DNA of 64,000 nt from assembly GCA_033964015.1 (NCBI GenBank), contig JAWWUD010000057.1, positions 186,001-250,000 of the forward strand, in the 5' to 3' direction. The translations under genes and the position numbers were made by a program. Of this stretch, positions 36,501 through 43,272 are shown in pieces (the first letter of the stretch is position 1; every line of letters begins with the position of its first letter). This DNA is from Scolanthus callimorphus. Its lineage: Eukaryota > Cnidaria > Anthozoa > Actiniaria > Edwardsiidae. Below the pieces are notes generated by a model. That model did no database searches. It saw nothing but the letters and a program-made list of their open reading frames with translations, and was not told where the DNA came from.

Positions 36501-38786
36501 GATAATCTATCACAGTAATCAATGTACAGCCACTTCACATGAGCCTTGAAACTCAATAAAATATTAAAAATATATATATGACTGTCTAAAACATGCCTCC
36601 TGCAAAGCCACGAGAATTCACCGTATTTCACTGAAATTCGTTCTCATTTCTTTTTTTGCCAGAAGTGTACCATATTTTTCTGTGACAAGCCCATAAAGCA
36701 ACTGTACTGTAGAAGTAGTTGTATGTGTACCTTGGGATTAATTTTGTGGTAAGAGATTTCACTAGCCTCCTTCAAAAGCCATTAAATTCAAAATTATTAG
36801 AAAGCAAGTAAAAAAATGTATTTCAAAGGCACCTGGGATATCTTAGAAATCGGCTTGATAACTTTTCGTAACTTCATATACGTTTAGACAATTACCTACA
36901 GATTAGTTCTAAGTGTTACATTATTAAAAGTTGTTTCGATTAAATCTCATGTGGAGCGTTTGCAATTTAAAAAGTGACCCCCTGTTTCATTGCGTTGGAA
37001 AGTCTGACAACAGTGAATCATGCATCATTATGATCTTGAATCTTTCTACAGCAAATACCCCCCCCCCCCCCCCCCCAGAAGGGATTGGAAATTCCAGAAG
37101 GGTGGGGAGTCGATTCCTGATTTCTTCCATACAAATACTGTATTTTACTTTGGAAATTCAGTGGGGGGAGGGGGGGGACTTTTCAACATCCTTCCATTGG
37201 GGGTGGGGGGTTGGATATTTTCTGGAACCACACATTGCAGATTTGCAGTCTTTCAAAGTAAAGAGGTCAAGTGCAAGAAAAATTGTAGGCAGCCTCCTTA
37301 AATCCACCTTATGAACTACAATTCCTCACCAACAGACAAACTGAGGTGTGTGAAGTAGCCTAGGTGGATATGCGAGTTCGACCATCTGAAAACCAATGTT
37401 TTTCCCTGGATTTTGTATCCCCCTTTTTATTTATCTAGGGGAGTACGGAGGCATGCTCCAATAAGGAAAACTTTGAAATTATTTGAGCTTCCTCCAGAAT
37501 AAATAGATCTGTAAAAATCTATGCTGATTTCGAAGAAACAGCAGAATTCTAAAGTACATGATTTTTTTAAGAAATCGCAGAGATCGAGTAAAAATTGAAC
37601 TCAAAACAGAGCGACTAAAGTGACCATCAGTCCCTGAAATAATTAGCCATGGGCCACATTCAAGGGCCATCACCAACAGGGAGCCTTTGTGCCCCGTTGT
37701 CTTTTGTTTTGAAATTGATCCATTGTTTTTCGGGTGCTCTGATTGGCTAAGAGTCTGCAAAGGCACTCGGTTGGTGATGGGCCTTTAAAAAAGCTAGTTT
37801 TATTTTTGACACCATTCTTTCAGTTTACATTGTAGCTTGCTGGAATTCAGGTTTTTACTAAAATCACCATGCTGTTTTCATCTCTGAGCATCATTTTGGT
37901 AAAGATGCTCACTTTAAGGGAGACCAGGTCACATGACCTTTAACTGCAAAAGCCCATTGTTATTCACTGTCAAGTTATTAGCCGAATGGACCTATATTTT
38001 GGCATGTGTTTTGTTTTACTCTGTGGGGCATATAAGTAGTGTGTGTGTGGAGAGAGGTGGGGGGGGGGGGGGGGGGGGGGTATTTCCAGAATTTCAACTT
38101 ATTAGTATACCTTTGGAACTGAGACTTGTTTTGTTGCGTGAACACCAGCTTGATAGTTCTGACTTCTAACTTCGATCTGAATGCCACGAAATGATCGGAG
38201 ATATCAATGCCCCTGACTATAACCCTGGGTCTATGTCCAGAAGATGTTCCAAGTCGGGAGAATTACCCAACTTTGTTTCCTGCTTTGAGCTCGCACTTGT
38301 ACATAGCCTGTAAACACACAATTTCATATCACATGCAACAACAACGTTCCCTGTGCTCTTGCAGCATGCTAGAGCTGTTACTGACGTTCTTGAGGGTAGC
38401 TCTACTGCAAGGAATTGCTGGTTAAAATCAGTGCTTCTCTGGTATATCGAATATCCCGCCACGACTACCCGAACTGCTTCGCTTGTCGAGCCTTTGTCCC
38501 AGTTGAAGTAAACGCGAGCATATGTAGATGCATCCTTTTGCTGTCGCCTCTCAACAGTTGCTACATAATGGCCTACTTCATTAGATACGAGTTTTACGGA
38601 AGTTGAGATGGTGGAAAATTGGCAGACGAGCGGGAAATCAGGCAGGTCGAGCGAGTGGACGAAAACGCGGCAGCCACCGATACCGACAAATATAAATTGT
38701 CGTGATGCATGAAGACTTGTAGGGTGGTACGTCTCGCTAAATACACGCTGAGCCTTGAAATAGTGACAAAGAAGAACTCTAACCAT
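12507..38786 (-). CDS. HPS3: HPS3 homologue, BLOC-2 complex subunit
   Basis: HPS3 joins HPS5 and HPS6 in BLOC-2, which sorts cargo to lysosome-related organelles. Exons located (high to low): 38111-38786, 35666-36096, 32532-33274, 29960-30105, 24234-24304, 21625-21815, 20739-20907, 19056-19110, 18464-18557, 18054-18131, 17628-17725, 17300-17363, 16716-16750, possibly 16071-16136, 14725-14856, 13329-13440 and 12507-12685. Order and motifs follow vertebrate HPS3: the N-terminal beta-propeller-like region with YFNWDKG, LLYRRF then LHSLQLLP, EWSIYVLENMAPIQLYK, YYYMSGL, and a C-terminal FFLPFL close to the stop. Phases fit at most joins. Mismatches after the exons at 29960, 20739 and 18054, and missing sequence between 14725 and 13440, imply a few short unlocated exons. 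Exon 3 adds a long polar insert. Exon 1 carries an apparent 1-nt frameshift. Confidence 0.9.
13507..13798. mobile_element. TA-flanked MITE in HPS3 intron
   Basis: Inverted ends CTGCGATTTTC...GAAAATCGCAG, bordered by TA at 13505-13506 and 13799-13800. A second shared block is TTTGGCTTCCGTCAATCAAAC near each end. It is 292 bp and noncoding. The TA duplication fits Tc1/mariner-type mobilisation. Confidence 0.75.
13870..14140. repeat. dispersed repeat, second copy at 58480-58580
   Basis: Contains AATTAGTCGCCGAAGGC...GAGGCGACTAATT as an inverted pair and, further on, CACTTGAGTAATTATACT. Both blocks recur at 58495-58575 (CACTTGAGTAATTATACTTAA and TGACTATTTCGCCTCACC). It lies in an HPS3 intron and is noncoding. 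Confidence 0.5.
15531..15717. mobile_element. palindromic MITE in HPS3 intron
   Basis: Near-perfect inverted arms of about 58 bp: CTCCTCGGCTTGGGCGTAAT with GGCATTCCCATGAGTA at the left and complements at the right, around a short AT-rich loop. Noncoding. Confidence 0.75.
16071..16136 (-). CDS. HPS3: candidate HPS3 exon ending in TAG
   Basis: A strong acceptor (TTTTCATTTTAG) and donor (TAG followed by GTACGTG) bound 66 nt. Read in the phase left by the exon at 16716-16750, it is open for 21 codons and its final codon is TAG, immediately before the donor. It could be a premature-termination exon, a mutated exon or a chance match. Similarity to HPS3 is weak. Confidence 0.3.
   Translation of the reverse strand, partial: PEGDGGHLAFVTLGLISFHHF
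19437..19790. mobile_element. foldback MITE in HPS3 intron
   Basis: About 350 bp with arms of roughly 140 bp. AAGCCG...GCCTGGGGCG then CCCTTAATATTACCAT at the left pairs with ATGGTAATATTAAGGG and CGCCCCAGGC at the right. Noncoding. Confidence 0.7.
20977..21099. mobile_element. MITE family A, copy 2
   Basis: Ends CCAATCACCAACCGAGAG and CACTCGGTTGGTGATGGGCC. The interior matches copy 3 at 37662-37788. It lies in an HPS3 intron. Confidence 0.75.
21104..21265. mobile_element. palindromic MITE, AAGCATTAGAG ends
   Basis: Arms AAGCATTAGAGCACAACTTT with CTATGACTTATC and the complement at the other end. The inner pair GATGTTGGGAGAGACACGAG / GTGTCTCTCCCAACATC forms the upper stem. Immediately downstream of MITE family A copy 2. 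Confidence 0.72.
21873..22022. mobile_element. MITE, TTAAAGG..GTGTCACG ends
   Basis: Inverted ends TTAAAGGGGCTGTGTCACG and its complement CGTGACACCGCTCCTTTAA, 150 bp apart. It abuts the foldback element starting at 22021. Noncoding. Confidence 0.7.
22021..22719. mobile_element. 700-bp foldback element in HPS3 intron
   Basis: Two arms of about 300 bp in inverted orientation run from AAGGTTACTGAGAACCTTCG to its complement, sharing CCTATATATCGTTGGAAAGC and TCTATAAGCTTTCCAACGAT-type blocks. A second internal pair is AAAACCGTGTCTGCG / CGCAGACACGGTTTT. Noncoding. Confidence 0.75.
22729..23119. mobile_element. outer MITE of a nested pair
   Basis: The outer element begins AAGGCTGGTTTCCATA and ends with the complement after CAGATACGACTATATGG. 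Its left arm is split after CCATA; the missing continuation TAGTCGTATCTGTC resumes at 23001 after the inner element. The right arm is intact and shows the uninterrupted order. Confidence 0.75.
22745..23000. mobile_element. inner MITE (family B) inserted at TA
   Basis: Ends GAGCGGTTTTCACATGACTG and complement CAGTCATGTGAAATCCGCTC, bordered by TA at 22743-22744 and 23001-23002. Related copies lie at 32264-32391 and 55789-56027 (ends GAGCKGATTTCAGATGAC...GTCATCTGAAATCCGCTC). Internal CCAATCA boxes are shared with the copy at 55789. Confidence 0.75.
23120..24233. other. HPS3 intron, no element recognised
   Basis: About 1.1 kb of HPS3 intron between the nested MITE pair and the exon at 24234-24304. 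AT-rich; no exon, RNA gene or clear repeat that I can support. Confidence 0.5.
24712..24880 (+). repeat. DIRS left inverted terminal repeat
   Basis: Inverted match to 29561-29685 from the ACTCCTTC/GACTGATAC block through GCGCGGTCTGGGTACC to the CAGGCGTTCCTGACTTCCTCT block. Its outermost 75 bp also pair with 24955-25032. Confidence 0.85.
24955..25085. repeat. DIRS internal complementary region
   Basis: The first part (to GGGGAAATATAA) is the reverse complement of the left terminus. The second part (CTTCTTCACTCCTTCTCCG to CATATGCAG) is the reverse complement of the right terminus. In known DIRS elements this region templates circle closure during replication. Confidence 0.85.
25415..26872 (-). 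CDS. DIRS tyrosine recombinase
   Basis: An open frame of 485 codons overlapping the 3' end of the RT frame by about 540 bp in another frame, as is usual in DIRS elements. The C-terminal half is a phage-integrase-type catalytic domain: SAARAHEL (Arg), AHSTRSA (His-x-x-Arg), ADWSS, and RFYHKP (Tyr nucleophile), preceded by a core-binding helical region around SWSEGTQKRYQGPWKAW. All catalytic positions are present with no stop, so the recombinase could be functional. The first ~150 residues may be only overlap with the RNase H frame. Confidence 0.9.
   Translation of the reverse strand: MGDSPPSTGCAECRSRPSIEGIQFSNGVDPQHSDFQADNREILHSGNRSVCIPAQPQSASLRVLAPGPGGSSGGRVSTGLEQVEEFHSPPSNTVNQSPAESSDGPSNMPTGCTGLVRPTLVSRDSVNVNSPSLASSAGEITTDSTLRPASITPAVAVAPPNCMADIRRSYEAAGLTPEVINILLASWSEGTQKRYQGPWKAWSNWCLTRGLCPFSAPVDQVLAFLASLTGQGGLEYRTIAVYKSAISQAHIPIGQSSLGEHPIVSRFMKGVFRTKPPTPRLCSTWEVKPLLVYLSTLEPLSSLSKQLLTLKLTTLLALTSAARAHELCKLDLNSVIKKTNSWEFKLTSHVKNSRQGHPPRTIYLPAYTDQRICVIKSLEAFQERTAPVRTGSQLLISYVRPYKAITSQTISRWLRKTLRLAGIETHFTAHSTRSASTTSAANAGLPLENIFEAADWSSTVTFQRFYHKPTSRGDFATTVLNTASG
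26335..28197 (-). CDS. DIRS reverse transcriptase / RNase H (frame disturbed)
   Basis: A 620-codon frame. RT motifs are KLDLKDAYYSIPI (111-123), LPFGISVAPRVF, YLDD (177-180) and FLGAMLD. RNase H should follow, but at the G15 tract (27178-27192) the coding frame shifts. The expected RNase H start, with VIQTDAS and its first catalytic Asp, sits in a different frame until about 27010, where the long frame becomes family-like again (LLEMDNTTAVSYVN). So the unbroken 620 codons hide about 60 wrong-frame residues. RT looks intact and RNase H probably is not, unless the tract length is an assembly error. Confidence 0.88.
   Translation of the reverse strand: MDTIQGYKIPFTRPPRQWRARETRPRKGQPRECLVEAIHSLVQKGAVQVVDPHPEQFISTLFLVEKGQGTGEFRPVINLKALNRFLAKEKFKMEGLHTVRSLLHPGDLMMKLDLKDAYYSIPIHRESRKYLRFVFEETVLEFQCLPFGISVAPRVFTKVLHPVVARLRSQGLRTVIYLDDILILHEHEQTLVRIFQQVLDMLSNLGFVVKIEKCSPAPTNQLVFLGAMLDTSRMTISLPEEKILTIVNSCREMVKSQETTLGELSSLLGRMSHAAQTGVWTAPLHYRSLQRLHALTFHTVGWKKKVRITLSRQTLEDLEWWLAPNIYTFNRQEITPPPPPIRPGHTDRCIVTGVGSNLQWDSDRGSMGHIGSPAAHQLPRTQGSLTSSSVLSGQVKSTPRHILLEMDNTTAVSYVNRRGGTRSPTLSLIALEIWSLLLNKGTWVTARHLQGVLNVEADRASREFNSRTEWTLNTQIFRQITERYYTPEIDLFASRLNHKVPAYVSWHPDPGAVAVDAFRQDWSKWKSFIHPPVTLLTRVLQKVRMDQATCLLVAPDWSGQPWYPEIQLMLTAPPWRLPQGKSLLTLPFDLQALHPLWRSLRLTVWPISGGPMRQQVSHQR
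28501..29304 (-). CDS. DIRS gag-like protein (frameshifted at 3' end)
   Basis: An open frame from a good acceptor (TTTGTCTTCCAG at 29305) through an ATG at 29196 to a stop at 28501. It is Ala/Thr-rich at first, then helical (ISAELLELTTKAFAKVLSKEKW, in parts), with an acidic EGEGEDEEVGPD stretch. After PSKFHEK the family-like sequence continues in another frame (IKSEHDHGASNTK) across a T run at about 28509-28516, which suggests a 1-nt slip there. The acceptor implies a spliced leader exon farther upstream; I did not locate it. DIRS first frames are poorly conserved, so the role rests on position. Confidence 0.6.
   Translation of the reverse strand, partial: DKVSESAPILSAGAAPHDQQALEKTLEKVIAKSLPTVMANLFTSGLTATNTTPAGQQQAGDANGATTATPKPSIEADKPSPSRGSRFFEEEKSAQISAELLELTTKAFAKVLSKEKWKEVMDSYPPVKDTENFLTAPVMEAGMKEELRKRHGYAKTKSALAFDDGLAEKQAAYITVARPLLAALTHLDTSLGEGEGEDEEVGPDPELVKEMLEDALVMLGNANARLNDWRQRRFSEYLTEIGKRTLKEGIPTDKHLFPSKFHEKNQV
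29561..29685 (-). repeat. DIRS right inverted terminal repeat
   Basis: Reverse-complement partner of the left terminus. It ends GTGAAGAAGAAGTT, where the last three bases correspond to the recombination core. Confidence 0.85.
30363..32450. repeat. CAT-rich satellite in HPS3 intron
   Basis: About 2 kb of ACCATCATCATCACTG-type repeats with higher-order structure. A block of about 182 bp is repeated around 31015-31380 and a block of exactly 300 bp is repeated at 31571-31870 and 31871-32170. Long open frames in several phases are a by-product of the missing stop codons. A MITE interrupts the array at 32264-32391 and the array resumes afterward. Confidence 0.9.
32264..32391. mobile_element. MITE family B copy inside the CAT satellite
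   Basis: Begins GGAGCGGATTTCAGATGACT and ends AGAAATTCGCTCTAT. ATGGA-type satellite sequence lies on both sides. Compare the copies at 22745-23000 and 55789-56027. The right end is degenerate. Confidence 0.65.
32532..33274 (-). CDS. HPS3: HPS3 exon 3 with lineage-specific polar insert
   Basis: Acceptor TATTGCAG and donor CAG/GTAAAC. The first third matches HPS3 (SGPKEGFIYDVYSKSSMLSLY, then LLHAITKQGLETYTVRMFAAA). The rest, about 170 residues, is polar and rich in Ser, Glu and Lys, has no counterpart in the human protein as I know it, and looks disordered. The exon is 743 nt and ends in phase 0, in register with the next exon at 29960-30105. Confidence 0.82.
34800..34936. mobile_element. TA-flanked MITE, CCCTGCTAGCAGAG ends
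   Basis: Inverted ends CCCTGCTAGCAGAG / CTCTGCTAGCAGGG bordered by TA (34798-34799 and 34937-34938). Inner arms TTCTGTCAG / CTGACAGAA and TATTAGCTA / TAGCTAATA. Noncoding. Confidence 0.72.
35433..35637. mobile_element. short repeat with CAGGGTTC ends (hAT-like)
   Basis: CAGGGTTCGTATG at the left and CATATGAACCCTG at the right form 13-bp inverted ends. The interior has repeated CCAGGATTT-like units. CAGGG ends suggest hAT, but no matching 8-bp duplication is seen at the borders. Similar CAGGAC units occur near 15008-15050. Confidence 0.45.
37045..37245. repeat. dispersed poly(C)/poly(G)-associated repeat
   Basis: A run of about 20 Cs precedes AGAAGGGATTGGAAATTCC, and a later GGGGGTTGGATATTTTCTGG block leads to CCACACATTGCA. 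The same words recur, mostly on the other strand, at 61488-61560 and 62771-62856. Likely a non-autonomous element. Confidence 0.55.
37662..37788. mobile_element. MITE family A, copy 3
   Basis: Ends GGGCCATCACCAACAGGGAG and CACTCGGTTGGTGATGGGCC. Core matches copy 2 (TTGATCCATTG, CGGGTGCTCTGA). Confidence 0.75.
38111..38786 (-). CDS. HPS3: HPS3 exon 1 (start codon, clathrin box, apparent frameshift)
   Basis: The start at 38786 (ACAATGG context) gives MVRVLLCHYF, matching the family's N-terminus; an in-frame ATG upstream at 38915 would add 43 unrelated residues. Residues 182-186 read LLDID, a clathrin-box pattern placed as in the human protein, where LLDFE is reported at 172-176. Three codons later the frame meets TAG (38217-38219). 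Family-like sequence (RGIDISDHFVAF, KLEVRTIKL) resumes at once in another frame, up to the donor AAAG/GTATAC at 38111. Adding one nucleotide would restore the frame and the phase to exon 2. It may be an assembly error, a null allele or a pseudogene lesion. Confidence 0.85.
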
Positions 38787-39015
38787 TGTAGATGGGAAGA
38801 AGAGCTTCATCGCAGAGATCCGCAGAGAACACACAGACTCGTACCAGTCGCCTTCTTGTTGTTTTCTTCGAGGCGCGCGCGGTGCATCACGGTCAGGACG
38901 AGCTTGTAGTCCCACAGAACCATATGCGATAATTTTTCACTAAGTGAATAAAATTGACAAATAATCCCTCGGTATATATATGGTACCGCATCTTGCAGTA
39001 AATTAACTGTGAAAT

Positions 39016-39127
39016 AGAGCAGATTTCGTATGACTGTTAGACGTACCGTGACACGGCGCGGTACTGTCGCGGTGGCGGTACGGAACCTGGCCTGCTGTAA
39101 CCGAACGAGATCGCGTAGTCGCGGTAT
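39016..39127. mobile_element. truncated MITE (family C) abutting the PAT-like element
   Basis: AGAGCAGATTTCGTATGACTG followed by GGCGCGGTACTGTCGCGGT and CCTGGCCTGCTGTAA matches the left part of the complete copy at 62110-62286. It stops at TCGCGGTAT, where the PAT-like element begins. The missing right part is not found beyond the far end at 46250. Confidence 0.7.
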
Positions 39128-39205
39128 AGTAATATATTTTCACTTGGTAGTCCCGCAGAACAATGCCACCTCAGGAGTAGATTAAGTTATGGGAGCAGCA
39201 AGCCC
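39128..39205 (-). repeat. split direct repeat B2
   Basis: 78 bp starting AGTAATATATTTTCACTTGG and ending CAGCAAGCCC. Same as 39460-39537. Confidence 0.9.
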
Positions 39206-39271
39206 GAGGCGGCAGAGAGCGGGAGCTCTCGCGAGAGCGCCCCTTCATCGCTGCGGGAGGAGGGTGGGGCG

Positions 39272-39462
39272 CAATGTTAACTACGGCGCTCTCCCGGCAG
39301 TGGAAAAGACTAACTACGCCAGAAAGATTGTATGTTGGCTTCTTATAAGCGGAATGGAATGCTATTACATAACACATTCCAATGCTCACTATGAGAGAGT
39401 TAACGATGAGGTAACTAGTTGATTTTAGGCTATTGTCAACGGAAATACCAAGTGAGAATAGT
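39272..39462 (-). repeat. split direct repeat A2
   Basis: 191 bp from CAATGTTAACTACGGCGCTC to GTGAGAATAGT, matching 46059-46249 with few differences. Confidence 0.9.
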
Positions 39463-39537
39463 AATATATTTTCACTTGGTAGTCCCGCAGAACAATGCCA
39501 CCTCAGGAGTAGATTAAGTTATGGGAGCAGCAAGCCC
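39460..39537 (-). repeat. split direct repeat B1
   Basis: Copy of 39128-39205 directly abutting A2 and sharing AGT at 39460-39462. It lies at the 3' side of the coding region. Confidence 0.9.
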
Positions 39538-39755
39538 TTCGGCGTATGCTCCCTGGAACTCAGCATTAAGCGCACATAAAGGGCGGAAGGAAACTGGACA
39601 TGGTATATTTACACAAATTGGTACTCTTCCTCCCAAAACTCAGAAAACCCTAATCTCTCTTATCCCACAACCACAACACAACAAAAAAATATGAACACAA
39701 TCGTTTATATCGATGAATACGGTTATTACAAAATAGTAACATGTGCGAAAGTGAA

Positions 39756-41149
39756 CTATGACCTACTCAATCGCTGGGAGAAAATTGGAGAGATCATCAA
39801 AAGACTTGTACGATAAAGCAATATCGGCTGATCGGTTTTTCGCTGCGCTCCGCGCAAGAGTTGCGCCGGAGAATCCGGCCTTGTGACGTCCTTTAAATCC
39901 GTATAATGATGTAACATAGCTGTACTAGACCATCCGATGTGCTTTATGATAGCATCCTCAGGTACTCCCAAGAGGGATAACGTGATAGAGCAACCCGCGC
40001 GCAAGCTATGAGGTGTTTCGCCGTCATCCAAACCGAGAGTGCGAAGATGAAGCTTAAGCCTGTTATGCACTGCGGATCCTGTGAAAGGTTCCTCTGACAC
40101 GCTAACACCCTTGACGAGCCGGAAAAGGTGTCCACTTGAGAGGTCTATATGTAAGATTTTACAAACGGACTTGTAACGTTCAAAGTTGTAAACAGGGCAG
40201 ACCGTTAGATTATCACAACGGCGGACGCTAAAGGTATTATGCGTACCACCCCTTAGGGTTTTACCATAAGTATGATTAAAAAGGATACCCGACTTGTCTG
40301 GGAAAAGCAAAGCTCCTTGGATAAGATCCTTCCCAGATCTGCTGCCCGGTCCCCAGCAAAGAAATCAATAGAAAATAACAGAGATCACGACTGAGACTAT
40401 AAAGGGTCAAGGGTGAAATTTCAGGTTGGCGCATTTGGGACAAAATGTATGATAATACTTTCTCTAACTTTTCTAAAAACAAAGGAGTGGCCTTCTTAGC
40501 GCAAACTCTAGACTTTGCCTGCTCTTCCTTAACTGATTTTAAGTACTGTTTTACTGAGCTGTGTGAAGCAGGGTTGCCGGTGCCAAGTCTTTCATCCCAT
40601 TCGCCACCCATGCCAGCGCTGGCAAAGATAGCTCTAAGCTTGCCTATTATAGAATCAACCGATCCAGCTGCCAGTCGGGTTGGACATTTACACGACGCGC
40701 CTTGAGTTTTCCCCATTTCCTTACACTTGGGTTATGAATCTTGGTGTGGCCTGACTTATCCTTCCAAACTAAAAACTGAATGATGTGATGAGAAGAGGCA
40801 GACGCAAGAGTCTTTGGTACTTGCAAAGAAGCTAGAAACGACAAAACTGTGTCTGTAATGCAGACTTTTGCCTTTCGTATGGTTTCCCCTTTTTAACTTT
40901 ACTAAGTTCGTCTATTCGCTTATTAATCTTGACAAAATCAATAGAGATGGGTGTCTGTGGTCTGTGTACTTGTTCCCTTCTGAAACCGCATCGTTGACAA
41001 AAGTTAAAGTTGTCGTCGTTCGGATACGCACACTGAGGACAACGGAAGCAGGCCGCCAAAGACGAAGACACTGAAAACGAACAAAGTACATTACTGTTCG
41101 ATTCTGTAAACATGCAGGTCCCCATTGTAATGGGCGTGTTTTGAAGCAA
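39756..41149 (-). pseudogene. zinc-ribbon tyrosine recombinase of the PAT-like element, broken
   Basis: Four overlapping frames together follow one family-like protein. A zinc ribbon at the start (CPQCAYP then FCQRCGF, 40990-41050) precedes a helical core-binding region. The catalytic domain has GDRAADLGR in a third frame near 40335-40350, PHSLRAG, KHIGWSS and MLHHYTDL (Tyr) in 39756-40310. Each catalytic residue is visible but not in one frame, with shifts near 40840, 40700 and 40310. In other YR retroelements this enzyme inserts the circular DNA copy; this copy is unlikely to work. Confidence 0.75.
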
Positions 41150-41195
41150 CCTTTTACAGAAGGGAATAGGAGAACACCCTTCTCCCCTTTAAGTC

Positions 41196-43272
41196 CTAGC
41201 GGATGGACGGATGAGGAGACACTTTTGAGAATTGGCCACCAGAAGGGAAGAGGAGAAAGCTTGGGCGCAACGACACTACAGGAACCTGGGCCTCAACAGG
41301 AACTTCAAAAGAGGGCCCATGAGCACAAATGGGTGAAAGACGTAAGCATTTGCTCTTGTGAGATATCTTGGGCGAAGACGTTGATTCCTCTGAAAGAGGC
41401 GTGTGGAAAGGGGTGAAATGTCTCAAAGGCTTGTGGTTCTCATCGAGTTGGACATTAGAATCAAGAGCCATCAAGTCGACGGAGTGTGGGCCAAACCATC
41501 CCTGAAGTTTAGACCACGCCGAAGGAGATAACATGCAGTCTATATCCGAGAGTTCTCTGGATGGGGCGTCAGCAGGGTTAGAAGCGGAGGGGACAAATAA
41601 AGGTTAAGGTGGACGTTGTAGCGCAAGAGAATTGCATGCAATTTCTTGAGGACGCCGTTGAGCTCAGTGCTTTTACCCCCTTGTTTGTTCCAAGAGTGAA
41701 CTAAAGTAGAACTATCAGTGTACGCGTCTACTCTAGAGTTAGCAATAAACTGCTCCCCTGCGGAGAGGACATTACACAGTGCGAGGGCTTCTTTAATAAC
41801 GATTGGCGCGTGACGTACTTCGTGAGACCAATAATCTCGGACAGTAGAGGGGGAAGCCAGGAGCTTGAATCACCCCTCCCCAAGCATAATCGGATGCATC
41901 ACTAGCGATCTTGATAACCACGTGATGTTCCATTGGCCAAGGGAGGTGCTCCTGCCAGGTATCCAGAAAACGCCAGAACATGATTTCCTCTCGGAGTAAG
42001 GGGTGGATTTTTACCGGTCTTGAAGACCTCGCGTAACCAGGAATGGACTGGTATATCTCCCGACAGTACAATTGAGCTGCGGGGACTGCCAAAGAAAAGG
42101 AGGTTATTTTCCCTGCTAATCGCTGGAGGGTTTTTACCGAGGTGGCTTTGCCGCGAAGAATAGACTCTCGTAGGGTAGCAAACTTTTCCTTTTTCTCTGG
42201 AGGAAGGATAAAGGCACATCGTTCGGAGTCAACAATGAATCCAAGAAACTTCACCTGACGGCTAGGGGCCAGGGACGATTTTCCGAGGCCGATGTAGTAG
42301 CCAAGGGAAATGAGGAGAGAGGCCGCAATAAATATAGCCGCCTCAGCCAGCTGGAAATCTGAGCAAGTCTTAGCTTTCTCCGCGAACCTCTGACGGGGGG
42401 AAGAGCTGACCCACGTGGCGGTCATCTATATATTGGCTGCATGGAACACCAAGAGACCGGATATAATTTGTAGCCCCCATGCCGATAGTGTGGTAGAGGT
42501 AAGCACTGGATTTCCAACCGAACGGAATAGTGTGGTATACGTAATAAATTCCTTTCCATTGAAACCGAAGAATTGTCTACTGTCTTGGGTGAGACACACG
42601 TGATCATACCCACTCTTGTCGTCCATGGTAGTCTGATATGAATTCTTACATACGTAACGTGGGAGATTAGAAATGTAATCAAGCGACAACGGCAAATCTC
42701 TGATCCAAAGATTAAGGAATCTCTCGTCATGACAAAGTCTAGGCTTGGATGGTTCAACGGTCAGTGGCATGACGAGGTGAGGTGGGGAGCATGCGCCAAC
42801 TGTACCCCATACTGAAATTAACCGTCTTTGAGGCGCCGGTGAATAGTAGAAGTGATGAAATCATCAAAGCCATTACAGGACTTGTTATTTGGGAATATAG
42901 CCTTAGGGGAGTAAGCGTGTTGTAAAAGTTTCCCTGGAAGTCCCCTTTAAAAGGGGTGAAAAAATCATGCACATTAACACCATGTTTAATATATTGAATT
43001 ATTTCATCGTGCTTGGCTTGCCCTTCGAGCACCTGTTCCCATCGCTGAACATGATTGTGCAGTTCACCTGCCCGGAAGCAGTCCGAATTTCTGAATCTAA
43101 GGAGTCTCACGGAAGCTTTGGTTGAAAGGCGCGCGACTGCTTCAGGAGGGGGTACCGGGGCTGCTGGACCTTGGGGTCACACCTTCCCAATCTGTCCACT
43201 CCTCCTTAGAGACTTGGGAAACCGGTCTTGTGGGTTAGGAGGATAATGGACGAACTTGCGCTTTTTGGGAGA
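41196..43272 (-). pseudogene. RT/RNase H polyprotein of the PAT-like element, broken
   Basis: After the acceptor TTTTTGCAG the reading starts SPKKRKFV, an SV40-like nuclear-localisation pattern. Further frames carry FRAGELHNHVQRWEQVL (43020-43090), RLCHDERFLNLW and DDKSGYDHV (RT fingers/palm, 42600-42740), YIDD at 42421-42432 in another frame, QVKFLGFIVD, an RNase H start with KIASDASDYAWGG (41880-41920) and FGPHSVDLMA (41480-41500). Frame changes and stops occur near 43180, 42760, 42430 and 41790, so it is a decayed copy. Confidence 0.75.

Larger units (their letters stand above)
36097..38110. other. HPS3 intron 1
   Basis: About 2 kb with the poly(C) repeat at 37045-37245, MITE family A copy 3 at 37662-37788 and a poly(G) tract near 38059-38080. 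No additional exon is supported. Confidence 0.6.

Noticed and set aside
38218..38256. A tiny intron (GTAATT...ATAG, about 36 bp) to explain the HPS3 frame change
   Set aside because: It would remove the conserved clathrin-box segment and is shorter than animal introns normally are; a one-base indel fits better.
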